Shown piece after piece: positions 43,427 through 51,792 of a DNA stretch of 64,000 nt. Position 1 is the stretch's first letter. Every line of letters starts with the position of its first letter. Source of the stretch: Thermococcus aggregans (GTDB lineage Archaea; Methanobacteriota_B; Thermococci; Thermococcales; Thermococcaceae); NCBI RefSeq assembly GCF_024022995.1, contig NZ_CP099582.1, positions 620,001 to 684,000 of the forward strand, in the 5' to 3' direction. The position numbers were made by a program, and so were the translations under genes. The notes below the pieces were generated by a model. It made no database searches and had not been told where the DNA came from. It saw nothing but the letters and a program-made list of their open reading frames with translations.

Positions 43427-43882
43427 TCAGCGAACGAGAAGCTTCGCTTGTTCTGGATCGTATCTCCACTTGGCAGGTAGCTTTCCTGTTCTCCTGTAGT
43501 ACTTTACAAGCCTTCTGATCTTGCTCTCAGTAAGCTGAAGGCCTCTCATTGAGTGAAGGTCTTTGGGGTGCTGCTCTAAGTGTTTCCTAAGCTTGACTGC
43601 CTTCCTAATGAGGAACATTAAGTCTTCGGGAATTTCTGGAGCAAGACCGTGCTCTTCAAGTATCTTGGTTATTTTCTTTCCAGTGATAAGTTTAACACTG
43701 GGAATTCCGTACTGGTCTCTCAAAATCGTGCCTATCATAGCGGTGCTATAGCCTTCTTTCCTGAGCTTAACAACAAGATTCTCAACTTCTTCGGCTGTAT
43801 ATTCCACCCATGTAGGTGGAGCAGTCCTCGGTGGTCTCTTTGATCCAGATTTTCCCCTTTTTCTTGCGTGCAACCTTGCCAT
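43427..43882 (-). CDS. rps15: 30S ribosomal protein uS15
   Basis: A 151-residue archaeal S15 (S13e): [39 protein letters not shown], then [19 protein letters not shown] and the S15 core [20 protein letters not shown] ending [13 protein letters not shown]. It binds 16S rRNA early in assembly. ATG 43882 follows GGGAGGTGTTGG; the open frame to 43891 is leader. It heads the cluster down to eS1. Confidence 0.96.
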   Translation of the reverse strand: MARLHARKRGKSGSKRPPRTAPPTWVEYTAEEVENLVVKLRKEGYSTAMIGTILRDQYGIPSVKLITGKKITKILEEHGLAPEIPEDLMFLIRKAVKLRKHLEQHPKDLHSMRGLQLTESKIRRLVKYYRRTGKLPAKWRYDPEQAKLLVR

Positions 43883-44080
43883 TTCCAACACCTCCCGGTG
43901 ACGGCCAGCTCCAGCCAGCCGCCCCTTATAGGATTGCCAGTAGTTGGTGATAAAAGGGTTTTAAAAAGTTTGCCCCTACACGGTTTACGCTTTCAAAGGA
44001 TAAGGGACAAGATAATCTACATTACGAAATTCTTATTAACCTCAAAGGCGAATATATTATTCAGAGCGGAGGGTCAGTTA

Positions 44081-44818
44081 ATGAGGATTGAAATCAAACT
44101 CAGACCTGAAAATAAGAATGTTATAGTACCATTTAACTACAACGGTGAAATTCACGACCAGTTACTCGATAAGATTTTCACTGCAGTGCCAGATTTGGCA
44201 GAAATGCTTAAAACGGAATACAAAGATTACTTCACTTTTTCCAGAATAATGATTAGGGAGAGGGAAATTATCCCAGATAAGGGAATTAAAGTGCTCTCAG
44301 AAGACGTATCACTCTACGTCTCTTCTTCTCTTACTGAAATCATAAAAGCTATTGCAGAAGGATTTATCTCGAATCCCGTCCTAAAAGTGGGAGATGCTAC
44401 ATTCCATATGGCCGACATAAAGATACTCCGGGAGCCAAAGATAAAGGATGGAACGCTTTTTTCGACGCTAAGCCCTATAGTCGTGAGAACAGCCAAGTTT
44501 GAAGACAACAAGGTAAAAATTTGGGACCTCTACCCAAGTAATGAGGACTTCCAAGACAAGCTTAGGAAAATAATGCTCACAAAGTTTTCGGAAATGAATG
44601 GCAAACTCCCAGAAGATACTGAGTTTCACCTTGATGTCATAAAGTTCAAGCCGGCCAGAATAAAAGTAGGGAAGAGTTATTATAGAGGTTCTCTCATGGT
44701 TTTCCGCTACTATGGATCAAAAGAAATAGCAAAGTTTGGATATGAAAACGGTTTTGGAAATAAGACCAGCTATGGTTTTGGGATGGTCAAAGTAATTGAT
44801 GAAGAAGAAGGACAATAA
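44081..44818 (+). CDS. cas6: Cas6-family protein, solitary, probably non-catalytic
   Basis: A 245-residue RAMP protein. Family features are MRIEIKLRPENKNVIVPFNY, the middle LREPKIKDGTLFSTLSPIVV, and the Gly-rich C-terminal motif FGYENGFGNKTSYGFGMVKV, very close to Pyrococcus Cas6. Cas6 cuts CRISPR repeats into guides. Compared with my recollection of P. furiosus Cas6, the catalytic Tyr31/His46 positions are filled by Lys or other residues (LLDKIFTAV and AEMLKTEYKD). A non-cleaving Cas6 is known from P. horikoshii. No other cas gene or array is in the window. ATG 44081 has GGAGGGTCA upstream; the long frame from 43868 is not supported. Confidence 0.85.
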   Translation: MRIEIKLRPENKNVIVPFNYNGEIHDQLLDKIFTAVPDLAEMLKTEYKDYFTFSRIMIREREIIPDKGIKVLSEDVSLYVSSSLTEIIKAIAEGFISNPVLKVGDATFHMADIKILREPKIKDGTLFSTLSPIVVRTAKFEDNKVKIWDLYPSNEDFQDKLRKIMLTKFSEMNGKLPEDTEFHLDVIKFKPARIKVGKSYYRGSLMVFRYYGSKEIAKFGYENGFGNKTSYGFGMVKVIDEEEGQ

Positions 44819-45686
44819 GTCCTAAAACTGTCTCTATCCCCCAAACCATTGCAACGAGTTGGGGCTCTTTCACTTTTTTTATTCTCATTAATAAGCCCAA
44901 AAAACTTAGATAAGGTGGAGCTTTTAACGTCCCATCTTCCAAAACCTCCGTCTTCCCCAATGGTCTGCCTTTAAATCGTATTTTCGACTTAAGAAGAAAA
45001 TCCACAAAGTGGGGCAACAATAGGAACGCTGCAAAGATCTCAACTTTGCCTAAAATGCCAACGAGCCCTATTAGAGCTCCGAGAGATAATGTTCCAGTAT
45101 CCCCGGGAAAGATCTTAGCAGGATATTTGTTCCACCATAAGAACCCGAAGGCTACAGCAGCTCCAGTCAATGCTAAAATTTGGGCACTGCCAGAGGTTAT
45201 TAACCCTAAAAAGAGAAGGGCTATGGCCGAAGTCCCCACTTCCAACCCGTTGAACCCTGCCAGCAAGTTTACCAGATTAGCAGAGCCGGTTATGAAAAGT
45301 ATTGCAAAAAGGTAGTATAATACCCCCAGTTCCATGGATGCCAGAAGAATATCTAACCCAGTATTTACAGGAAGTGAGATAACAAGGGAAGAAACCAACA
45401 AAGACAACAAAACTTTGTGAGATTGTTTAAGCCGTGTTATGTCGTCTATTATGCCTATAACACCAAACAGAAGAAATATCACCAGAGCTTTTGCAAGGGC
45501 ATCATTTAAGAGAGAGACAAGGCTTAAGGGCAACGCGAGCAAAAGAACAATACCCCCCATTTCTGGAACCTCAGGCTTTTCCAATTTGTGAATATCCTTC
45601 CCGACTATGCCAGCTTTCCTCATAAGTGCACCAATGTAAGGAGTTAGAATGAGCGAAAGGATAAAACCCACAATAAGCGTTATCAT
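44787..45686 (-). CDS. MraY/WecA/Alg7-type polyprenyl-phosphate sugar-1-phosphate transferase
   Basis: A 299-residue, ten-helix glycosyltransferase family 4 membrane enzyme. Key segments: KPEVPEMGG, the metal-binding GVIGIIDDITRL, ANLVNLLAGFNGLEVG, and KIFPGDTGTLSLGALIG; the cytoplasmic loop FKGRPLGKTEVLEDG ends with APPY. It would load UDP-GlcNAc (or a related sugar) onto dolichol phosphate, the first step of N-glycan assembly. ATG 45686 with GGTGGT upstream is preferred over 45704. It overlaps cas6 by 32 bp tail-to-tail. Confidence 0.85.
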   Translation of the reverse strand: MITLIVGFILSLILTPYIGALMRKAGIVGKDIHKLEKPEVPEMGGIVLLLALPLSLVSLLNDALAKALVIFLLFGVIGIIDDITRLKQSHKVLLSLLVSSLVISLPVNTGLDILLASMELGVLYYLFAILFITGSANLVNLLAGFNGLEVGTSAIALLFLGLITSGSAQILALTGAAVAFGFLWWNKYPAKIFPGDTGTLSLGALIGLVGILGKVEIFAAFLLLPHFVDFLLKSKIRFKGRPLGKTEVLEDGTLKAPPYLSFLGLLMRIKKVKEPQLVAMVWGIETVLGLIVLLLHQLL

Positions 45687-45764
45687 TATAACCACCAAGG
45701 GCAAGTTAAGTAAGGACTTAATAACTCTTCCGCTACCACAAGAAATACTACAGGGTGGAAAAGC

Positions 45765-47087
45765 ATGGATATCAAACTGGTCGTCTTTGATCTCGATGGA
45801 ACACTCGTAGGTGCTCCAATGAACTTTGAGGAGATAAAGGAGAGATTAAGAGGAAGACTAGAAAAGGAAGGGGTACCCAAGAAGCTTATTGGCGATTTAA
45901 CGCCCATGTATGAAACCCTTATTAAGATATCTCAAGCCACAGGTATAGATTTCAATAAGTTGCACTCATTCCTTGTTGAACTGGAAGTGGAAAGGGCTAA
46001 GGAGAGCTATTTATTTGAAGGTTCTAGAGATCTTCTGAAGCTGTTAAGAAAAAGTGGAATAAAAATAGCCCTTATGACGAGAAGCTCTAGAAAGGCCACA
46101 GAATATGTTTTAAAAAAACATGGAATTGAGGAGTTTTTTGATCTCGTTGTTACCAGAGATGACGTGGCACCAGAAGACGTAAAGCCAAACCCCGGCCATT
46201 TAAAAAAGATACTTGATCATTTTAACATTCCACCAACAAAAGTGTTTGTTGTTGGAGATCATGGATACGACTTAATTCCCGCAAAAAAATTGGGATGCAT
46301 AAGTGTGCTTATAACCTCCAACGAAAGCGGAAGAATGAGTTTTAAAGTTGAAGAAGAGGCGAACTTTGAAGTAGCAAATGTTAAAGAAGCCATTGAGCTG
46401 TTCAAACGACTGCTTAGAACATATGTCGTTGTGCCCGCATACAATGAAGAAAAAACCATCGGCGATGTTTTAGAAGACTTGCTTCAATATTTCAAGAAAG
46501 AGGAAATCGTAGTGATAAATGATGGAAGTAAAGACAGAACTAGAGAAATAGCAGAGGGAAAAGGTGTCGTCGTCTTAAATCACCTTGTAAACAGAGGGTT
46601 AGGAGGAGCGCTGGGGACGGGGATAAGATATGCCCTCCTCAAAGGAGCTGAATTGATAATAACCTTTGACGCCGACGGCCAGCATTTGATTGAAGATGCT
46701 CTAAGGGTTATGAAGCTAGTTGCAGAGGGAAAAGCAGATTTTGCCGTCGGCTCAAGACTGAAAGGAGACATAAGCGCAATGCCGTTTGTAAAACGCTTTG
46801 GGAATTTTGTTCTTGACTTTATAACGGCGATATTTGCAAGGAAATACGTTACCGACTCCCAAAGCGGTTTAAGATGTCTGAACAAAGAATGCGCCTCCAA
46901 AATAAAAATTACATGCGATAGATATGCTGTTTCAAGTGAGCTAATAATCGAAGCCTCAAAGCACGGGTGCAGAATAGTTGAAGTCCCTATAAAGGCTGTT
47001 TACACAGAGTATGCCAAAAAGAAAGGGACAAATATCATAGAGGGTGTAAAAATAGCATTTAATTTACTGTTAGATAGGATGAGGTGA
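45765..47087 (+). CDS. Fusion of HAD-family phosphatase and GT2 glycosyltransferase
   Basis: The 440-residue protein joins two domains. Residues 1-210 form a HAD hydrolase: VFDLDGTLV (Asp9, Asp11), IALMTRSSRKATEYV, KPNPGHLKKILDHF and VVGDHGYDLIPAKKLG. Residues 215-440 are a dolichyl-phosphate-mannose-synthase-like GT-A transferase: VVVPAYNEEKTIGDVL, VVINDGSKDRT, TFDADGQH and the DSQSGLRCLNK segment. It probably makes a polyprenyl-phosphate sugar; the HAD part could dephosphorylate a sugar or lipid phosphate in the same path. The DUF2304 gene follows within 6 bp, a common partner of such transferases. Confidence 0.88.
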   Translation: MDIKLVVFDLDGTLVGAPMNFEEIKERLRGRLEKEGVPKKLIGDLTPMYETLIKISQATGIDFNKLHSFLVELEVERAKESYLFEGSRDLLKLLRKSGIKIALMTRSSRKATEYVLKKHGIEEFFDLVVTRDDVAPEDVKPNPGHLKKILDHFNIPPTKVFVVGDHGYDLIPAKKLGCISVLITSNESGRMSFKVEEEANFEVANVKEAIELFKRLLRTYVVVPAYNEEKTIGDVLEDLLQYFKKEEIVVINDGSKDRTREIAEGKGVVVLNHLVNRGLGGALGTGIRYALLKGAELIITFDADGQHLIEDALRVMKLVAEGKADFAVGSRLKGDISAMPFVKRFGNFVLDFITAIFARKYVTDSQSGLRCLNKECASKIKITCDRYAVSSELIIEASKHGCRIVEVPIKAVYTEYAKKKGTNIIEGVKIAFNLLLDRMR

Positions 47088-47092
47088 TAAAA

Positions 47093-47455
47093 ATGTACGC
47101 GGTTCAGTATATTGCCGTCATCATTGTTTTGGCACTCATGGTATATGTGCTCGGAAAGTATGGGAGAAATGAACTTGATTGGCAGGATTTGGTGTTTTGG
47201 GAGGCTTTGCTCTTTATAATGCTGGTAGTTTCCCTGAAACCAGTGGAAATATCGACGACAATAAGAAAAATCCTGGGACTCGGCAGGGGATTAGATGCAT
47301 TGTTCGTAGTTGCTATAGGCCTCAGCTATTTGCTGCTGTTTAGACTTTACATCGCAATAGACAAAGCTGAAAGGGAGATAACCGAGCTGACACGTCAGAT
47401 CGCAATAGAATTTCAGGAAATTCGGGAAATGTTGAAAAAACTTGAGAAAGATTAA
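47093..47455 (+). CDS. DUF2304 family small membrane protein
   Basis: A 120-residue protein with three helices (AVQYIAVIIVLALMVYVLG, VFWEALLFIMLVVSL, ALFVVAIGLSYLLLFRLYIA) and a C-terminal coiled coil (REITELTRQIAIEFQEIREM). DUF2304 proteins accompany GT2 polyprenyl-sugar transferases and may act as anchor or flippase helper. AGGTGAT precedes ATG 47093, preferred over 47084. Its end overlaps the deaminase gene by 4 bp. Confidence 0.78.
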   Translation: MYAVQYIAVIIVLALMVYVLGKYGRNELDWQDLVFWEALLFIMLVVSLKPVEISTTIRKILGLGRGLDALFVVAIGLSYLLLFRLYIAIDKAEREITELTRQIAIEFQEIREMLKKLEKD

Positions 47456-47982
47456 TCTTTTCCAAAGAGTTCTTCCAGAAATATTCTAACTCTCTCCTTG
47501 GGGACTTTGAATTGCCTTATTTTTACAATCCCTTTTTCTTGGGCTTCTTTTAGCAAGATCTCAGTAGCCTCATTTGGGTACATTTCCTCATAAACTATCT
47601 CTTTAATTCCCGCATTTACCAGCAATTTAAAGCAGATATCACAGGGAAAATGAGTAACATAAAGCGTTGCTCCTTCCAAGCTTATGCCTTTTCTAGCGGC
47701 CATTGCTATGACGTTCTGCTCCGCATGGACAGCTCTGTGACAGTGACCATCTACTACTAAACACCCCCCATCTATACAGTGATCCATATTCCTCGGGGCT
47801 CCGTTATATCCGGTTGCTAAAATGTAGCCATCTTTTACTGCAACTGCCCCAACCCTAAGTCTAGGACATGTAGCCCTTAGGCTCACGAGTTTTGCAATAA
47901 GCATGAAGTACTCATCTTTTGTGGGACGAATTCTCTTTATATGTTCCGCCCGCTCTTTATCTAGAAATATCTCCACTCCCAT
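47452..47982 (-). CDS. dCMP deaminase family protein
   Basis: A 176-residue zinc-dependent deaminase converting dCMP to dUMP (or a ComEB-like relative). The active site reads VHAEQN (His86, Glu88) and PCDICFK (Cys114, Cys117). An extra CHR just before is typical of the dCMP-deaminase group, as is YNGAPRNMDHC. ATG 47982 follows GGTGGTGAT and is preferred over the longer frame to 48033, which overlaps the M48 gene. Confidence 0.88.
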   Translation of the reverse strand: MGVEIFLDKERAEHIKRIRPTKDEYFMLIAKLVSLRATCPRLRVGAVAVKDGYILATGYNGAPRNMDHCIDGGCLVVDGHCHRAVHAEQNVIAMAARKGISLEGATLYVTHFPCDICFKLLVNAGIKEIVYEEMYPNEATEILLKEAQEKGIVKIRQFKVPKERVRIFLEELFGKD

Positions 47983-48029
47983 ATCACCACCTAATAAAGA
48001 GGAACCAAAGAACTTAAAAGAATTTTTGA

Positions 48030-48824
48030 TCAACTGAACATCCTTTCTCTGGGGTTCATAGCCTCAATTTCCGCCATAATCCTCCAGATTCTTTCTTCAT
48101 AAGTTGGATGTGTCTCAAAAAGCGACTTTTGGTGAGGGCGCTCTATCGTTGGTTCGATAGATGGGAGCGCAGACTCCTTGACTCTAACTCTCAAGTCCTC
48201 ATAATACTTAAGCTCTTCAAGAGCTCTCTTTAAGGCCAACGGGACGGGGATCAAGTGCAGTGCTGTTTCATCAGCCTTAAATTCTCTCTGTTTTAGCCAA
48301 TGTGACCTGCACACTTCATATAGAAGGTAAAGGGTGAAAGAAGCTAATGAACCAAAGGTGCTTCTGGAAAATAAGAATAAGAGATTCAAAAAGGCCATAA
48401 CCAACATGAAATACCTTCCACAAGAAACCAGCGGGAAAAGAAGCGTGTCTCTATTCTTTATGTGACCTATCTCATGAGCTGCAACGGCAAGAATTTCTTC
48501 TTCATCGAGAACTTCAAACAGACCCAGAGAAAGCACAATTGAGTTCCTAAAGGAGTAGGCGTTTGGGATATAATCATCCAGCAGGTAAACTTCGGGAGTC
48601 TTTATTCCCGCTTTGTTTGCCATTTTCATTATTCCCTTATAAAGCCACGGCAAGTCTTCATATGAGATCTTTCTGTGTTTCTTCTTTAGGAAGTTCTTAA
48701 CAGTCCACAAGTACAATCCGACGAGAGTAAGAAATACCCCTAATATTAACCACAGCCCGATTTTTCCCAAGTATAAAAGCGTAATCAACACTTGGGCGAG
48801 GAGTATAAGCTCAAGCACAAACAT
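48030..48824 (-). CDS. M48-family membrane metalloprotease (HtpX-like)
   Basis: A 264-residue zinc protease: two N-terminal helices (about residues 1-50), the site AAHEIGHIKNRD with the downstream glutamate in REFKADETALH, helices between them (LVMAFLNLLFLF), and a C-terminal substrate domain ending HPTYEERIWRI. HtpX-type proteases clear damaged membrane proteins. It is 6 bp after a BlaI-like repressor gene, so the pair may form a protease/repressor switch like bacterial BlaR-BlaI. Confidence 0.85.
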   Translation of the reverse strand: MFVLELILLAQVLITLLYLGKIGLWLILGVFLTLVGLYLWTVKNFLKKKHRKISYEDLPWLYKGIMKMANKAGIKTPEVYLLDDYIPNAYSFRNSIVLSLGLFEVLDEEEILAVAAHEIGHIKNRDTLLFPLVSCGRYFMLVMAFLNLLFLFSRSTFGSLASFTLYLLYEVCRSHWLKQREFKADETALHLIPVPLALKRALEELKYYEDLRVRVKESALPSIEPTIERPHQKSLFETHPTYEERIWRIMAEIEAMNPRERMFS

Positions 48825-48830
48825 CTGCTA

Positions 48831-49196
48831 TCACTTCTTGATTTTTGAGAGGTATGCGACTGTTGCTTCTTTAAAATTGCTCATAAGAGCATTCAAAATG
48901 CTCTCAACGACTTTTTTCTCGAATTCTTCCTTGCTCGTGGCTATGCTATAAACATATCTCATTCCTCCCCTACCAGTGTCCACGCTCCTCTTTAACAAGC
49001 CCTTTTCACACAGCCTGTTCATTAATATGCTAACTGTGGAACGCCTTAGGTTTTCATGTCTTCTTTTTAAGTACTCATAAACCTCTCCAGCAGTTGCAAC
49101 CTTTGCTTTCCACATATACTCCATTATCTCAGCTTCCATCGGAGGCAAAACTGCCCTTAAACCCTCCTCATTTAGCTTGAATTCATGAGGTTTCAT
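48831..49196 (-). CDS. BlaI/MecI/CopY-type repressor
   Basis: A 121-residue winged-helix regulator: LPPMEAEIMEYMWKAKVATA, a recognition helix NLRRSTVSILMNRLCEKGLL, wing GRGGMRYVYSIATS and a dimerisation helix KKVVESILNALMSNFKEATV. Bacterial members are inactivated by proteolysis. ATG 49196 follows GGAGGTAGATG and is preferred over 49226. It is the first gene of an operon with the M48 protease. Confidence 0.82.
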   Translation of the reverse strand: MKPHEFKLNEEGLRAVLPPMEAEIMEYMWKAKVATAGEVYEYLKRRHENLRRSTVSILMNRLCEKGLLKRSVDTGRGGMRYVYSIATSKEEFEKKVVESILNALMSNFKEATVAYLSKIKK

Positions 49197-49278
49197 AACA
49201 TCTACCTCCAGTTTGATTATAAGCAAATACCATACATAAATTTTTTGGAAAACTGAATGCCTTACAGAAGAGCCTATT

Positions 49279-49356
49279 TGGCGGGCCGGGGGGGATTTGA
49301 ACCCCCGACCTGCGGATTAAGAGTCCGCCGCTCTAACCATGCTAAGCTACCGGCCC
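49279..49356 (-). tRNA. tRNA-Lys (anticodon CTT)
   Basis: On the minus strand the acceptor strands GGGCCGG (49356-49350) and CCGGCCC (49289-49283) pair fully, the anticodon loop is CTCTTAA between GCGGA and TCCGC, and the T-loop GTTCAAATC is intact. The discriminator is G and CCA is encoded (49281-49279). No intron is visible. Confidence 0.97.
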
Positions 49357-49458
49357 ACGCCCAATCCAATAAGGATTGAAGACTATTTATAAACCTTTCG
49401 GTCAAGGAAAATAGAAAAATTTATAAACAAACTAAGAAGACAAATAAACGACGCTCTT

Positions 49459-49546
49459 GCGGGGGTTGCCGAGCCTGGTCAAAGGCGCGGGATTGAGGGT
49501 CCCGTCCCGTAGGGGTTCCGGGGTTCAAATCCCCGCCCCCGCACCA
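49459..49546 (+). tRNA. tRNA-Leu (anticodon GAG)
   Basis: A class II tRNA with long variable arm (GTCCCGTAGGGGTTCC region). Acceptor GCGGGGG pairs with CCCCCGC, the anticodon loop TTGAGGG carries GAG, the T-loop is GTTCAAATC, and the discriminator A with encoded CCA ends at 49546. It is divergent from tRNA-Lys. Confidence 0.97.
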
Positions 49547-49618
49547 AAATTCTTCGTTAGTTCTGGTCGGTTTGATAGATAAGTAAGATTTTTAATCGCT
49601 TTTTCAAATACTTTCATC

Positions 49619-50446
49619 ATGTCCAAAAAGCATGCAATTGGAGCAGTTTTTCTTTGGTCAACGGTTGCATCTGCGTTCAAGCTCTCGCTTCAATATTTAA
49701 CGCCCCTTCAGCTAGTCTTTTATGCCTCATTAACTTCACTGCTTATTTTTGGTGTTTTCTACGCTAAGGATTTTAGACTAAAAAGAGAGAATCTTCATTC
49801 TGCTTACCTTGGTCTGATTAATCCGCTCGTTTATTACGTGGTACTTTTCTCAGCTTACGACCGCCTGCCAGCTCAAGAGGCACAGGCCCTTAACTATACA
49901 TGGCCCCTAATGCTGGTTATTCTCTACGCAATTGTCTTCAAAAAGAAGCCCAAAGCTAAAACAATAGCTGGCTTATCTCTTGGCTTCTTGGGAGTTCTGG
50001 TTGTTGTAGCTAAGGGAAATCCAACCGAACTAAACTTTACCAATCCTTTTGGTATCATGTTGGGCCTTGGAAGTGCCGTGATATGGGCGACTTATTGGAT
50101 ACTTAACCTCCGCGATGAAAGGCCATTAGTTGAGAAGATGTTCTGGAACTTCTTTTTTGGCTTTATCTATGTAGCAATTGTAGCTTTCGTTACTGGGGCC
50201 TTAATTATCCCAGAACTAAAAGCCCTGATGGGAGCTGTCTACATTGGTCTCTTTGAAATGGGCATAACATTTTTGCTCTGGTATCAGGCAGTAAATGACG
50301 ATGTAGCTTTTGCGTCAAATCTAGCATATGTAGTCCCATTTCTATCTTTAGTTTTCATTTCGGTGATTGTGGGTGAAACGATAGCTCCATCAACGGTTGT
50401 AGGACTAATAATGATAGTCTGCGGAATTATTATTGGCCGAGAATAA
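49619..50446 (+). CDS. EamA/DMT-superfamily transporter
   Basis: A 275-residue, ten-helix protein with two EamA repeats (AVFLWSTVASAFKLSLQYLT; GSAVIWATYWILNLRDE). The LNYTWPLMLVILYAIVFKKK segment marks the end of the first repeat. It is the third DMT gene in the window and does not group obviously with the other two. ATG 49619 has no clear Shine-Dalgarno and a TATA-like GATTTTTAATC about 30 bp upstream, so the message is probably leaderless. Substrate unknown. Confidence 0.82.
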   Translation: MSKKHAIGAVFLWSTVASAFKLSLQYLTPLQLVFYASLTSLLIFGVFYAKDFRLKRENLHSAYLGLINPLVYYVVLFSAYDRLPAQEAQALNYTWPLMLVILYAIVFKKKPKAKTIAGLSLGFLGVLVVVAKGNPTELNFTNPFGIMLGLGSAVIWATYWILNLRDERPLVEKMFWNFFFGFIYVAIVAFVTGALIIPELKALMGAVYIGLFEMGITFLLWYQAVNDDVAFASNLAYVVPFLSLVFISVIVGETIAPSTVVGLIMIVCGIIIGRE

Positions 50447-50495
50447 ACTCCTACTAAAACAGTTTTATGGAAAGTATGAAAATAGAAAAACAAAA

Positions 50496-51731
50496 CTACT
50501 TCCCAAACTTTTCCTTGTACAGTTCGGCAAGCTTCTTAATTCCCACTGGGATATCTTCTTTGCTTGGCCTTGAGAAGTTAAGCCTTATGGCATTTCTTCC
50601 GCTCTCATCTGTGTAAAACGGCTTTCCTGGCACTACGACTACTCCTTTCTTCTCCATTAGTTCGCTGGCAAAGGAGATTCCATCCGCACCCTCTGGCAAG
50701 AACAACATAACAAACATTCCCGCTATTGGTCTTGTGAACTCCGCATCTGGAAGGTTCTCTTCCAGAGCTTTTAGCATGATGTCTCTCTTTTCTTTGTAGC
50801 CCAGTAGTGCTCCTTCCAAATGGTACTTCTCGAAATAGCCTCTCTTTAAGTATTCCAGGGCGATGTACTGAGAAATTGCCGGGGCACAGAAGTCAATGGG
50901 CTGTTTTTGCATGAGAACCTTTTTGAGAATTTCTCTCTCTGCTATTATCCATCCAACTCTAAATCCAGTTCCAAGAACTTTGCTGAGTGTGCCGGCCACT
51001 ACAACCCTTCCTTCCTTATCCAGGGCTTTTAAAGGAACTATATCCTCTCCCTCGTACCTCATGAAGTTGTAAGCAGTGTCCTCAATTATCAAGAGGTCAT
51101 ACTTAGCTGCAATTTCTAGCAGAGCTTTTCTGCGCTCCATGCTCATTGTAACTCCCATAGGGTTCTGACCAGTGGGAATTGTGTAAATGAATTTAATCTT
51201 CTGTCCCTTGGCTTTAAGTTCCTTTATCCTTTCCTCCAGCAAATCTATTCTCATTCCTTCATTGTCAACTGGAACTCCCTCGATTTTTGCTCCCAACTGT
51301 TCAAATGCCAGCAAGGTGTTAATGTACGATGGATTTTCGGTTATTACAACATCTCCCGGATCTATCAAAACCCTTCCAAGAAGATCCAGTGCTCCCGTTC
51401 CCCCTATTGTAATAACAATATTTTCTGGAGAAACCTCCAAATGATCATACTTCTTTAGAAATGCTGCTAACTCTTCTCTAAGTTCAGGAATTCCGTTTGC
51501 TGGAGTATACATAACGGATTTTGGTTCTTTTTCAAGAACTTCCTTTGCTATCTCTCCGAGAACATCTCTTGGAATTAAATCTGGGTCAGGGTCTCCAGCT
51601 GCGAGAGAAATCAACTTCATTCCTTTCTTTTGAAGTTCTGATGCTTTTTTCATTACTTCAGCTAACGCTGAGCCTTTAATCCAATTCGCCCTTCCGGCTA
51701 AGTATTTGGTATAATCCACAGACATCACCAT
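50496..51731 (-). CDS. PLP-dependent class I aminotransferase (2-aminoadipate/kynurenine/aromatic type)
   Basis: A 411-residue fold-type I aminotransferase. It has the ISLAAGDPDPDLIP motif in the place of the usual NxxxGxPxxxxxP, GGTGALDLLGRVL at the cofactor phosphate pocket, TIPTGQNPMG, and the PLP lysine in GTLSKVLGTGFRVGW. The final NAIRLNFSRPSKEDI holds the substrate-carboxylate arginine. Relatives such as the P. horikoshii kynurenine aminotransferase and LysN use aromatic or aminoadipate substrates with 2-oxoglutarate. A TATA CGTATAAATATC (near 51750-51761, minus) fits a leaderless start at 51731; ATG 51725 is possible. It is divergent from gyaR. Confidence 0.85.
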   Translation of the reverse strand: MVMSVDYTKYLAGRANWIKGSALAEVMKKASELQKKGMKLISLAAGDPDPDLIPRDVLGEIAKEVLEKEPKSVMYTPANGIPELREELAAFLKKYDHLEVSPENIVITIGGTGALDLLGRVLIDPGDVVITENPSYINTLLAFEQLGAKIEGVPVDNEGMRIDLLEERIKELKAKGQKIKFIYTIPTGQNPMGVTMSMERRKALLEIAAKYDLLIIEDTAYNFMRYEGEDIVPLKALDKEGRVVVAGTLSKVLGTGFRVGWIIAEREILKKVLMQKQPIDFCAPAISQYIALEYLKRGYFEKYHLEGALLGYKEKRDIMLKALEENLPDAEFTRPIAGMFVMLFLPEGADGISFASELMEKKGVVVVPGKPFYTDESGRNAIRLNFSRPSKEDIPVGIKKLAELYKEKFGK

Positions 51732-51792
51732 TGATTAAATCTTTTGTAAAGATATTTATACGTTTTGACCGTTATCTTAGAAGGGGAATGTC

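Noticed and set aside
43868-44080. Extension of the cas6 frame upstream by 71 codons
   Set aside because: The extra part overlaps the uS15 start on the other strand, and ATG 44081 has a ribosome-binding site and matches the Cas6 N-terminus.
43868-44830. CRISPR array expected near cas6
   Set aside because: No regularly spaced direct repeats of 25-35 bp around the gene or anywhere else in the window by eye.
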